A stretch of 10,000 bases of DNA from Actinidia chinensis (GCA_009663005.1 CM018897.1:3901312-3911311); one strand, 5' to 3'. Counted from the stretch's first letter, positions 1 to 7,597 are shown. Made by a program: numbers and translations. Notes: generated from the letters alone by a model not told the origin.

Positions 1-150
1 AGAAAAATAGTCAAAACTAACAAAAAAAAATATTTAAAAAATATTTAATTTTATTTTTTTGGAATTTTCAAATATTTGGTGTTGGTGGTCGTGGCCCACC
101 TCCCCCTTGGGAGCCGCCTAGGGGGCCCTAAGAGCCACTATCTTTTGAAT
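1..150. other. AT-rich flank followed by an unexplained GC-rich patch
   Basis: The first 75 bases are almost pure A/T with short self-complementary runs. They change abruptly at about 79-133 into a GC-rich patch with partly complementary ends (GGCCCACCTCCCCC at 92-105 and GGGGGCCC at 121-128). No coding similarity is visible. The glycosyltransferase similarity starts just downstream at about 168, so this patch may be the end of an inserted element that removed the rest of that gene. That is inference, because the window ends before any second boundary. Confidence 0.4.
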
Positions 151-583
151 TGTGCCTCCTCGCCTATCCACCGGAATTTGTGGCTCAAATCAAAGAGAGA
201 GGGCTACTTGTGAGTTGGACCCCATAAGAGAAAATCCACTGCCACCTGTCGATGGGAGGGTTCTTGACTCACTGCGGTTGGAATTTGATTTTGGAAAGTA
301 CTGTTGGTGGACTGCCAATGATTTTTTGGCCCTATTAGGCTGAGCAAACAACGAATGCGTGATTCATTTGCGAGAAGTTGGATTTGGGGATAGAGATAAG
401 TGAGCTCAAGAGAGAGGAAATCGCTCGGCTTGTGAGGGAGCTGATGGTGGGGAAGAATGGGAGAAGAATGAAGGCAAAAGCCATGGAGTTGAAGAAGATT
501 GCTGAGGATGTTTATGGCTGCTCCAGATGGCTTTCTTACATGAATTTTGACAATTTTATTAACAAAGTGCTCCTTTCCAAATT

Positions 584-588
584 CAAGA
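584..588. repeat. Target-site duplication CAAGA, left copy
   Basis: This pairs with an identical CAAGA at 1274-1278. Together they bracket the solo LTR, and removing one copy plus the LTR restores the UGT reading frame to a stop codon. Confidence 0.88.
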
Positions 589-1273
589 TGATGTGGGGTA
601 AAATATCAGGTCTAGGATCTCGCCTAAGGATCTCCCTGACCTGCCATGACTCGTCTCTGCCCATAACGGGACAGTTCACCTCCAGTGTACCTCCTTATAT
701 CCATCTCGCCTATGGTCAAAGTCAGATAACCGTCTCGCTTATGGGTGAGGTCGGCTAAATCGCATGATGAAGGACCATCTCTAGAACAATCCTACTAGGG
801 GGACTTCCTACGTGAAGATCACCTCCACCAAGACTTGATCTCCGTAAGAATCCTGCCTAAATAAGGAAACTACCTCAATGGGATTCCCTCTCCATCATGA
901 CTCCTACAATCGCGGGATATTCCCCAAATGACACTCTCCCCATTAAATCTCCGAAATATATCTCCATACTTAGCCATCCGAATATCTCAGCATAATCCAC
1001 GGATGCGGCCTTTACTCCTATATAAAGGTCGCTCCTCCACCATTATAAGGTACGATTCATTTATCACACATTGATAGCTCTGCTTGTTCATTGCTTAGCT
1101 TTTTATTCGTCTTGGTCTGATTCGCACGCTGGACGAATTTTGAGCGGCCTCACCCCCGCCAGTAACGTTTGTTCATTGCTGTGCAGGTTACCCGAGTTGT
1201 GCCGAGATTCAGTGCCGAGGCATAAGAGCAATATTAACTGTTGGATTGTTCGCCCCAGATTTTTACCACAACA
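589..1273 (+). mobile_element. Solo LTR of an LTR retrotransposon, 685 bp
   Basis: The element begins TG and ends CA (TGATGTGGGG...ACCACAACA). It is bounded by a perfect 5-bp direct repeat, CAAGA, at 584-588 and 1274-1278, which is the usual integrase duplication length. It contains a TATATAAA promoter motif at 1019-1026, placed as expected for U3/R, and has no coding capacity. No internal domain or second LTR follows, because host UGT sequence resumes at once, so it is a solo LTR left by LTR-LTR recombination. The superfamily (Gypsy, Copia or a non-autonomous type) cannot be decided from an LTR alone. Orientation is inferred from the TATA motif. Confidence 0.88.
1019..1026 (+). promoter_or_regulatory. 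TATA box inside the solo LTR
   Basis: TATATAAA lies about 250 bp before the LTR end, where an LTR promoter (end of U3) is expected. It could still start transcripts running rightwards towards the EXL gene at 1861, but nothing in the sequence shows that it does. Confidence 0.5.
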
Positions 1274-1278
1274 CAAGA
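1274..1278. repeat. Target-site duplication CAAGA, right copy
   Basis: This is the right-hand partner of the duplication at 584-588. It is followed directly by CTTAG, which completes the last UGT codon and the stop. Confidence 0.88.
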
Positions 1279-1283
1279 CTTAG

Positions 1284-1679
1284 TAAGTAGTTTTGAAAAT
1301 TTGGCTTGATTTCAAAAAGTAATTTTGTAGCGCTCTTTTCGCAGGGCCGACTATTAATATGTATTCAATCAACATAATTTTTTTATAATATTAAATTTTT
1401 TAATTAAATCTATAATATGTGCGATTTCAATAATCAAAATGAACTCTCAAAATATTTACCACACCAATGCAGTCATTTTTAGACCGCAGATAAGCAAGTT
1501 ACCAGTAGTGCCTAGCATGTTAGCATCCAAAGGACAGATTGTCTCTTTAAATCCTACCATTGACCATATTTTTGTCCCCTATTGCCACCTTCCTCAAGTC
1601 CCCCTCTAGCTCTTAGCTGGATTAAGGCTGTGACCTAAACTTCGATTCCTCTTAAACTGAGCAACCCTACGCCCGCACA
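1284..1679. other. Intergenic DNA upstream of the first EXL gene, no gene seen
   Basis: The first part (about 1340-1460) is AT-rich. From about 1470 to 1679 the composition is more balanced, as expected of a distal promoter. There is no open frame of note, no tRNA-like structure and no clear repeat. Confidence 0.6.
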
Positions 1680-1800
1680 CAACGCATAACGTGAACAAAA
1701 CAACGCGTTATCAAGCTGTATTACTCACACTCCTCCACCCATACTCTTCCCTCTCTCTCTCCTCTCACTATAAATACCAATCCGAACCCACAGTTCAACA
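1680..1800 (+). promoter_or_regulatory. Proximal promoter of the first EXL gene
   Basis: A plant TATA box, TATAAATA, lies at 1769-1776, 92 bp before the ATG. Transcription is therefore expected to start near 1797-1802, leaving a leader of about 60 nt. A pyrimidine-rich stretch (about 1743-1766) sits just upstream of the TATA box. Motifs shared in the same order with the second EXL promoter are CAACGCAT (1680-1687), TGAACAAAACAA (1692-1703), AGCTGTA (1714-1720) and ACTATAAATACC (1767-1778). An ACGTG core lies at 1689-1693 and the palindrome AACGCGTT at 1702-1709. The TATA box and its spacing are seen directly; function of the other motifs is inferred from their conservation. Confidence 0.75.
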
Positions 1801-1860
1801 TATCCCAAAAACACCCAACTTTTACTTTCCAAATTCTTTCCCCTAAAAAAATCCCACACA

Positions 1861-2829
1861 ATGGCCTCAGTTGCTTACACCCATTTAGTTACCAAAATTG
1901 TCCTCTTCCTCTCTCTCTTCAATTTCACCACAGCCTCGAGGCAACTCACTGAGTCAACCCAGTATCAAAACCCGGCTCTCTTCAAATACCACAATGGCCC
2001 TCTTCTGAGCGGCGAAATTACCATCCATCTCATCTGGTACGGCCGTTTCAAGCCCTCACAAAGAGCCATTATCTCGGATTTCATAGCCTCACTCACTTCA
2101 CCTTCGAAAACCACAACGGACCAACCATCCGTCGCCACGTGGTGGACGACCACCGAGAAATACTACCATCTGATCAAAAACCGGAAAGCCCCTTCCGGGA
2201 CTTCTCTGGCCCTCTCCATGGGCCGTCACATACTGGATGAAAACTATTCGTTCGGTAAGTCGCTCACGAGTCAGCAGATCCAACGGCTGGCAGCGAAAGG
2301 CGACTCGAAAAACGCGATCAACGTCGTTTTAACGTCGTCCGATGTGAATGTGGATGGGTTCTGCTCCAGCCGATGTGGGACCCACGGAATCTCTAAAAGT
2401 GGGCAGATGAAGGAAAAGAATAACAAGTTTGCCTATATCTGGGTCGGAAACTCGGAGGCCCAATGCCCGGGAAATTGCGCTTGGCCCTTCCACCAGCCCA
2501 TTTACGGCCCACAGGGCCCACCCCTGGTCTCGCCCAACAACGACGTGGGCCTGGACGGAATGGTCATCAACCTGGCGAGTCTTTTGGCTGGGACCGTCAC
2601 GAACCCGTTTGGAAATGGGTACTATCAGGGGCCCATAGAAGCTCCGCTTGAGGCCGCATCGGCTTGTCCTGGGGTTTACGGCAGCGGAGCATTTCCAGGA
2701 TACGCTGGGGAGCTGTTGGTGGACCCCACGAGCGGGGCTAGCTATAACGCGCACGGGGTTCATGGGAGGAAGTATTTGCTTCCCGCGTTGCTGGATCCTG
2801 AAACGTCGTCGTGTTCTACTCTGGTGTGA
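1861..2829 (+). CDS. EXL: EXORDIUM-like secreted protein (phi-1 family), first copy
   Basis: EXO/EXL proteins are secreted to the cell wall space and, in Arabidopsis, link brassinosteroid and carbon status to cell expansion; no enzymatic reaction is established. The protein has 322 residues in one exon, which is normal for the family. Residues 1-26 form a signal peptide with a hydrophobic core (IVLFLSLF), cleaved near TTA/S. Family motifs in order are KYHNGPLL (42-49), LIWYGRF (57-63), WW (94-95), [10 protein letters not shown] (126-135), [12 protein letters not shown] (165-176), [18 protein letters not shown] (201-218), [12 protein letters not shown] (228-239), TVTNPF (245-250), GYAGELLVD (280-288) and GRKYLLPA (302-309). 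The six cysteines (168, 172, 202, 206, 269, 318) match the downstream paralogue and probably form disulphides. There is one plausible N-glycosylation site, NYS at 128. The start context ACAATGG is good. Two oddities stand out: a longer loop at about 103-120, and LLDP where the paralogue has MWDP. Confidence 0.95.
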   Translation: MASVAYTHLVTKIVLFLSLFNFTTASRQLTESTQYQNPALFKYHNGPLLSGEITIHLIWYGRFKPSQRAIISDFIASLTSPSKTTTDQPSVATWWTTTEKYYHLIKNRKAPSGTSLALSMGRHILDENYSFGKSLTSQQIQRLAAKGDSKNAINVVLTSSDVNVDGFCSSRCGTHGISKSGQMKEKNNKFAYIWVGNSEAQCPGNCAWPFHQPIYGPQGPPLVSPNNDVGLDGMVINLASLLAGTVTNPFGNGYYQGPIEAPLEAASACPGVYGSGAFPGYAGELLVDPTSGASYNAHGVHGRKYLLPALLDPETSSCSTLV

Positions 2830-2910
2830 GATGAACTATATTATTGTGTGTCGAGAATATGGTTTTGTGACTGTAAATTCTTTGATTCTTTATTTTGTTT
2901 ACCACAATTT

Positions 2911-2916
2911 AATAAA
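2911..2916 (+). terminator. Poly(A) signal of the first EXL gene
   Basis: A canonical AATAAA lies 82 nt after the stop codon in a T-rich context, a normal position for a plant near-upstream element. Cleavage is expected within the next 10-30 nt. Confidence 0.65.
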
Positions 2917-3018
2917 ATCACAATGAAATTTATTCAATTATTTTCCTTTTTTATGGATGATTTGAACTTTTGTTCAATTTCTGTTAACAAATATGCCATG
3001 TCAACAAAAAGACGATCA

Positions 3019-3027
3019 CGATTATAA
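3019..3027. repeat. 9-bp target-site duplication of the Mutator-type MITE (left copy)
   Basis: CGATTATAA here is identical to 3229-3237 on the other side of the 201-bp foldback element. Confidence 0.83.
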
Positions 3028-3062
3028 GAGTAGTGATAGGTATATGCCTATTTTTTGGTGTA

Positions 3063-3094
<32 letters not shown>

Positions 3095-3148
3095 TAAGTG
3101 GGACCCGCCCTAATTAGAGTTTTTACGTTTTTTTAAAAATCCTAAGCG

Positions 3149-3180
<32 letters not shown>

Positions 3181-3228
3181 TTGTGACTTGTACACACCCA
3201 CTTTTTGAGTGTGTACCAATCATTATTC
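3028..3228. mobile_element. Mutator-type foldback MITE, 201 bp
   Basis: This non-coding element is built almost wholly of inverted repeats. A perfect 28-bp pair (3081-3108 and 3146-3173) surrounds a 37-bp loop. Diverged pairing continues outward to the ends: left GAGTAGTGATAGGTA, right end in complement GAATAATGATTGGTA. It is flanked by an exact 9-bp direct repeat, CGATTATAA (3019-3027 and 3229-3237). A 9-bp duplication is the hallmark of Mutator-like transposases, so mobilisation by an MULE elsewhere in the genome is inferred. There is no coding capacity. Confidence 0.85.
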
Positions 3229-3237
3229 CGATTATAA
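3229..3237. repeat. 9-bp target-site duplication of the Mutator-type MITE (right copy)
   Basis: CGATTATAA here matches 3019-3027 exactly and fixes the right end of the element. Confidence 0.83.
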
Positions 3238-3409
3238 ATATAATTGTTAGCGTGTTTTTACCAATCGCTAAGAGAGGGAATAAAATTTGAACCCAAACAT
3301 CAAAGTCGGCAAGGGAGCAACTCATTCTTTAGAATAATCCTTTGATCCAATGGTAAAAAATGTCTAACGATTGGATTGTGCCATATGACAAGAAAAACAA
3401 TGAAACATC

Positions 3410-3670
3410 ACCGTACAAAAAGGATTCGGATCCTCTAAAGTGAGGGTAAGGTGAAGTGGTTTTGAAGTATACAAAACGACATTACCATACAAAAAGGATT
3501 CGGATCCTCTGAAGTGGGGGTGTGGTGAAGTGGTTTTGAAATGTGCAAAATGGCGTCATTTTTATACACTTTAAGACTAAAACAATGTCGTTTTATTGTT
3601 AATATAAAACGACGTCGTTTTGCATACTTCAGAAACACTTCACTCCAACCCAACCCACTTCAGAAGATTC
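3410..3670. repeat. Foldback repeat with a tandemly duplicated left arm
   Basis: Two head-to-tail units lie 74 bp apart (3410-3483 and 3484-3557), each carrying GGATTCGGATCCTCT and GTGAAGTGGTTTTGAA. After a spacer, 3617-3670 is a diverged inverted copy of the same unit (compare GCATACTTCAGAAAC with its complement near 3465 and 3535). The inner part contains a perfect 16-bp palindrome, AAAACGACGTCGTTTT, at 3606-3621. This is the architecture of a foldback-type MITE. No target duplication was found, so the ends and superfamily are unresolved. Confidence 0.65.
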
Positions 3671-3944
3671 AAACTAGTACAAAAATACATTTTTCTCCGT
3701 CTCAATTTGTCCGTCTCTTTTGTTTTTTTTTTTGATGTTCCAAATATATATGTTCATTGTGCAAAGTTAACTACAAAATGGTATAATGCCTACTTTTGCC
3801 CCCCTTTTTTTCAATTTTTTTGTTAGTTGTTTTGGTTTTTAAATTTTTTCACTAAAAACAAAAATTATAATTTGAAAAGAAGTGCACGAAAGACAAAATT
3901 TTGTTTTAGGACTTTTTTTTTTTTTCAATAATTAAATAATATTG
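3671..3944. other. AT-rich intergenic stretch with homopolymer runs
   Basis: Long T runs (for example about 3722-3733 and 3912-3925) and A/T-rich sequence. No gene or clear repeat unit is visible. Confidence 0.5.
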
Positions 3945-3955
3945 TATATATATAT

Positions 3956-3986
<31 letters not shown>
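3945..3986. repeat. (TA)n microsatellite, 42 bp
   Basis: About 11 TA units (3945-3966) are followed by a phase slip and about 10 AT units (3967-3986). Such tracts are length-polymorphic and prone to sequencing error. Confidence 0.95.
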
Positions 3987-4097
3987 TTTTAGACTCTTAA
4001 AATATTTTAAAAATCTTTAAAAAAAATAGGCCAAACTGGTAGCATTTTAATTCCTTAGATAGCTTACATTGCAAAAATGGTTGTTACCATACTCTTA

Positions 4098-4228
4098 GGT
4101 CGTGTTTGGATCAATAATTTAATGAGAAAAAAATAATAATAATAATAATAAATAATTAGATTACTTAATTTTTTAATTTTAATTTTTATTTCATTTCTTA
4201 TTGTCAAATTATTGATCCAAATACAGCC
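4098..4228. mobile_element. Tourist-like (PIF/Harbinger) MITE, 131 bp
   Basis: The terminal inverted repeats match at 20 of 23 positions. The left end begins GGTCGTGTTTGGATC, and the right end in complement begins GGCTGTATTTGGATC. Both flanks carry the 3-bp duplication TTA (4095-4097 and 4229-4231), typical of PIF/Harbinger insertions. The interior is an (AAT)n tract (about 4132-4150) and AT-rich DNA with no coding capacity. The superfamily is inferred from the TTA duplication and the GTTTGG-type ends. Confidence 0.78.
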
Positions 4229-4334
4229 TTAATTAACTCCCATATTGCCTCACCATGTTTTTTCAAACTTTTGAGGCACCGCCCCACCATAACTTCCACC
4301 ACCGATTTTCTTGGTTGTAGTGGCAGACTTCAAC

Positions 4335-4357
4335 TTTCCGACCACATCCAAACAGCC
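4335..4357. mobile_element. Possible second Tourist-like terminus
   Basis: CACATCCAAACAGCC followed by TTA resembles the right end of the MITE at 4098-4228 and has the same trailing TTA. No matching left end facing it was recognised other than the one at 4098. It may be a solitary end, or the end of an older element into which or beside which the smaller one inserted. Confidence 0.35.
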
Positions 4358-4517
4358 TTAAGACCAGCAATACAAATGGGGCGGTGACGTGTTGCTTTGT
4401 TTGCCTTCTAATTTGCATACATATAAATACAGAATTCTGTTTTAGTTGCTGGGAGTTTAGTTTTCGGTAATCTTTTTTAACAGATTTATAAATAAAAAAA
4501 TTATTTTTAGATTTATC

Positions 4518-4682
4518 TTAATAAGAGGAATTTAAAAATATAAAATCTTTATTTAATTTGAGAAAATAATTACTAAAGACAAAAAAAAAAACACTTGACT
4601 AATTAGATAGTTTTTTTTGTCTTTATGATTTTTTAAAAATTTTGTATAAAATTTTAATATTTTCATATCTTGGTCATTAGGA
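4518..4682. repeat. AT-rich foldback element, copy A
   Basis: The left arm (about 4518-4590, with AAGAGGAATTTAAAAATA and TACTAAAGACAAAA) and the right arm (about 4611-4682, with TGTCTTTATGATTT and ATTTTCATATCTTGG) are diverged inverted copies. The same sequence family recurs at 9757-9935. It is probably a non-autonomous foldback transposon; its ends and target duplication are not resolved in such AT-rich DNA. Confidence 0.5.
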
Positions 4683-6029
4683 GGAGCCGAAAAATTATAA
4701 GATTTTGATTAAAAGGTTAAAAAAAAGTTTACTAAAAAGTTTTAAAAAAAAAAACTCAAAAACCAAAATAATTAAAATAATTATCTAATTCGTATAATTC
4801 AAATCCAATAATCTGATTCTTATTGGATTTTATCTTTTTTGTTTTTCAAAAACTGTTTATTCAATTGAAAACATATATTTTAAAAAATATTTTTTCAATA
4901 AAATTTTATTTTATAAAAAATATGTTTTCCAAAAACTGTTTTATTTTTTTTCTTCTGAAAAACTGTTTTATTTGTTTTTTGTAGGCTTTCACTACATGTT
5001 ATTAAGTATAATACTTTTTTTATACTGTAGGATCAAGCTTTCGATCATCTCACCCTAAAATTAATTGGTGTCCAATAAAAAATTTTAAAGTCTTTTATGA
5101 TATTCGAATCGTTGCATCACACCTCACTGAAGCATGTTCAAAGAGTCATCTATACGAGCAAAGCAGCATTATTTGTTGCATCTCGGCACATAATGCACAA
5201 CACAATTGACTTTATACCCATTAATTTCAATAGGTCTCATTTCAAATATCAAAGCCTCGTTACTGCCTAATATATGAATGAGTAAGAAAAGTATCTATAA
5301 AAATTTCCTATTTGATATGCAAGGAAAAAGAGAAGTGTGAACAAGTGTGGTCAATTAATTTTACTGGAAAAAAAAAATTAACAATGTTTGTTCTTGTAAA
5401 ATTTACTTTAAATACAATTTTAATTCATAAAAATTAAAAATTTATTCTTAAAATATATCATAAATACAATTTTGACTCTATAAAAAATTATTTTTACGAA
5501 TTTAACTTCACTTAAATTATTTTATGGCTCCACCCGGTTGATATGTCATGTTAGAGGACATTGTTTCTTTAACTCAAGTACATTGAATCAGAACACTGTC
5601 TTTGACATGAAAAAATGTCAACTACAAATTTAGAAATATACAATTAGGTATGCACAACATATAACCTTATTTCCTTAGTTTTCTGGGGCAGGTTGTGAGG
5701 AGGCAAGTTCTCAGAAGCACCTCATTATTATATTTTTGTCAAGGCATAATTAGATCACTACCATTCTCTTTTCAGTCTTTAAATTAACTCTCTTCTTTTA
5801 TTTTTCGTCACCCATTTTTAAGGACTACGCTATTCCAAAACAAAATACACGTGTACAAAAAAATCATATTGATATGACATTAAAAATAAATAGAAAAATA
5901 ATAAAATACACATCACACGTCATTTGCACACATTGTGTGGCTGAGATTTATTCACATCACCATTTAACATTTTCGAGCGGTCAAATCGGTTATTTTGTAG
6001 GTCAACTTGATTAAAATATAATTTAACCA
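4683..6029. other. AT-rich intergenic DNA, no gene seen
   Basis: No open frame, RNA gene or protein similarity could be supported. Small internal similarities exist: AAATACAATTTT at 5410-5421 and again at 5462-5473, and inverted AT-rich runs near 4865-4930. Base composition is more balanced around 5080-5280 and 5640-5700, but nothing there is recognisable. Confidence 0.5.
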
Positions 6030-6710
6030 CAAACTCTTATAAAAAAATTTAATTCATAACATAGCCACAAATTTTCATAAAACGCGTATGATTGTATTCA
6101 TAAGAATTAATAAATGAAGCGCAAAAATTTGTAAAATTTATAAAATATAACAATATAATTGATAATAAATTCATTCATAAAACATGCATGATTATATTCA
6201 TAAGAATTAATAAATGCAGCATAAGAATTCATAAAATTTACCAAATATAACAATAGAATTGATAACAAAATTCATTCATAATAAAATATCTCGTAACAAT
6301 GGTCAAAATCATATTAATTCATAAAAATGGCTATAACCATTCACAACAAAATAAAAAAAATCACAACCAAAATCAATAAAAAGTAAAAAAGTAAAATTCA
6401 ATTGATAAACTCCACGGCAATTGATATTTTGAAGGGACTAATTTATTGTTTGAAATCACACTAATTTATAACAATGGCTATAACCATTCATTACCAAACC
6501 AATAAATTTCGTTAAAAAAATAATAATTGGTGAGTTCCAAGGTAATTAATACTTTGAAGTGGACACTAAGAATTCATAAACGAACTATAAGAATTCATAA
6601 AATTTATTAAACATACCAATAAAACTCATAACAAATCTATTCATAATAAAAATCTCAGCAAGGACCATAAAAATTTATAACAAAACTAATACGATTCATA
6701 AAAATAAATT
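6030..6710. repeat. Diverged higher-order tandem repeat
   Basis: Two adjacent units of 100 and 101 bp (6076-6175 and 6176-6276) share most bases, including GATTATATTCATAAGAATTA-like cores. Part of the second unit (6221-6327) recurs at 6587-6705, including an identical 20-mer at 6221 and 6587. Between them, GGCTATAACCATTCA occurs at 6329 and 6476, and a diverged block of about 42 bp occurs at 6400-6440 and 6525-6567. The order is therefore A-A-B-C-B-C-A. There is no coding potential. It looks like an old minisatellite or satellite fragment that grew by repeated unequal duplication. Confidence 0.72.
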
Positions 6711-7288
6711 TAATCAGCTATTTAAGTTGTCATTATTCGCTATTAATTTATTTAAAGGTTCCTATTAAAAAAAAATCATTGCTATTAAATGAGATATGAA
6801 CCATATATTTTAAATAAAAGTATATACCGGAGCGTCCCCAAATAAATAACTATAAATTCCTAATCTAACCACAAAATGGAATGAAAACAATTATTTACAA
6901 TATGACATAATTTTTATTTTAGAGGTGCAATCTCTCACATCTCGCCATGCTGCTTGGGATTACATTATTTCATTTCGAAAGAATTTGTATTTCTATTAAA
7001 GTTTTAAGTATCTAGCTATATCAATATGGATATCTTGTCAGGTAAAATTCATTTTTTTTTCTTAAATTTGAGAGAGAAACATGAGTTTTATAGACAGTTT
7101 AAAAGGGCCAGAACTGGATAGCAGCCGGACACTTGGTACGCTTGACAACTGACTCAATTTTTACGACAAGCCCAACATTTCTTTTATACCATTTGTCAGG
7201 CACAACTCATTTTTTTCTTAAAAAAGAGGTATTAAGGCGGGAAACAAGTATTTGAACCTTTCAACATGATATAATAATTTTTCAACAA
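6711..7288. other. Intergenic DNA with no recognised gene
   Basis: Mostly AT-rich. A loose direct repeat of about 40 bp is visible (TGTCAGG...CATTTTTTTTTCTTAAA near 7037 and again near 7194). The stretch 7100-7180 is less AT-rich but has no open frame of note. Confidence 0.45.
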
Positions 7289-7328
7289 ATATATATATTA
7301 TATCTATATATATATATATATATATATT
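7289..7328. repeat. Imperfect (TA)n microsatellite
   Basis: Alternating AT broken by TTATATC near 7298-7304, similar in nature to the tract at 3945-3986. Confidence 0.9.
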
Positions 7329-7364
7329 ATTTTAATATATGGAATGAGATTCCGAATTGTTACA

Positions 7365-7500
7365 AACAATACCGCTGGATATTGCGATGGTGATGGTCAG
7401 AGACGCAAACGTTTCTTCTAATGGCCGACTTATATGCGTCACTGAAGATGGATGCACGGGTTTTGGACACCCAGGAGGAGCTGACTCGACCTTATCTTCA
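7365..7500. other. Isolated patch of higher GC content
   Basis: About 135 bp of clearly higher GC and CpG content sits between AT-rich sequences. A short frame crosses it (in-frame ATG at 7387, end at 7581), but it has no recognisable domain and no convincing signals. It could be a remnant of an unrecognised transposon, a distal regulatory element of the EXL gene at 8342, or a gene relic. Confidence 0.3.
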
Positions 7501-7597
7501 CCATTTAATTATCCATTCATTCATTTATTAATAATAACGAGAACCTTGCCCACTAAACACCTTCCCCGACCTCCAAGGTAGAGTAATTATTTACTAC

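Larger units (their letters stand above)
168..1283 (+). pseudogene. UDP-glycosyltransferase 3' fragment (UGT85-like), pseudogene split by a solo LTR
   Basis: Family-1 plant UGTs move sugar from UDP-sugar to small acceptors such as hormones, phenolics or cyanohydrins, in the cytosol. One frame (codons starting at positions divisible by 3) runs from PPEF at 168-179 through GLLVSW (201-218) into the UDP-sugar-binding PSPG box. [10 protein letters not shown] lies at 255-284, LPMIFWP at 312-332 and AEQTTN at 339-356. It then passes through the usual C-terminal helix (KREEIARLVRELM, from about 408) to NFDNFINKVLL (543-575). The frame is broken by TAA at 225, TAG at 336 and TGA at 360, but by no frameshift. 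Only about 140 of an expected 480 or so codons remain. A solo LTR (589-1273) follows codon 585-587. Reading across the empty site gives one codon (base 588 joined to 1279-1280) and then TAG at 1281-1283, which is taken as the original stop. The UGT identity is firm; the UGT85 subgroup is a judgement from the C-terminal wording. Confidence 0.9.

Noticed and set aside
152..343. A 63-codon open frame over the UGT PSPG region
   Set aside because: It is out of frame with the UGT motifs, which lie in the frame of 168-587. It is a shadow frame.
378..758. A 126-codon open frame as an intact small protein
   Set aside because: Its first half is the UGT C-terminal helix, starting at TTG rather than ATG. 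Its second half is read-through into the solo LTR. It is not a gene.
592..1273. LTR starting at TGTGGGG (592) instead of 589
   Set aside because: That start gives no target duplication. A start at 589 gives an exact CAAGA on both sides and restores the UGT stop.
1071..1283. A 70-codon open frame ending at 1283
   Set aside because: It lies almost wholly inside the solo LTR, starts at a non-ATG codon, and merely shares the UGT stop position.
2329..2763. A 144-codon antisense frame in the first EXL gene
   Set aside because: It is a by-product of the GC-rich coding sequence on the opposite strand, with no motifs or signals of its own.
3110..3735. Several 60-72-codon frames between 3110 and 3735
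   Set aside because: They fall within the Mutator-type MITE and the foldback repeat, and no protein similarity is visible.
7357..7581. A 74-codon open frame in the intergenic region
   Set aside because: It begins at TTG and has no recognisable domain, signal or promoter. The composition patch is reported, but a gene call is not supported.
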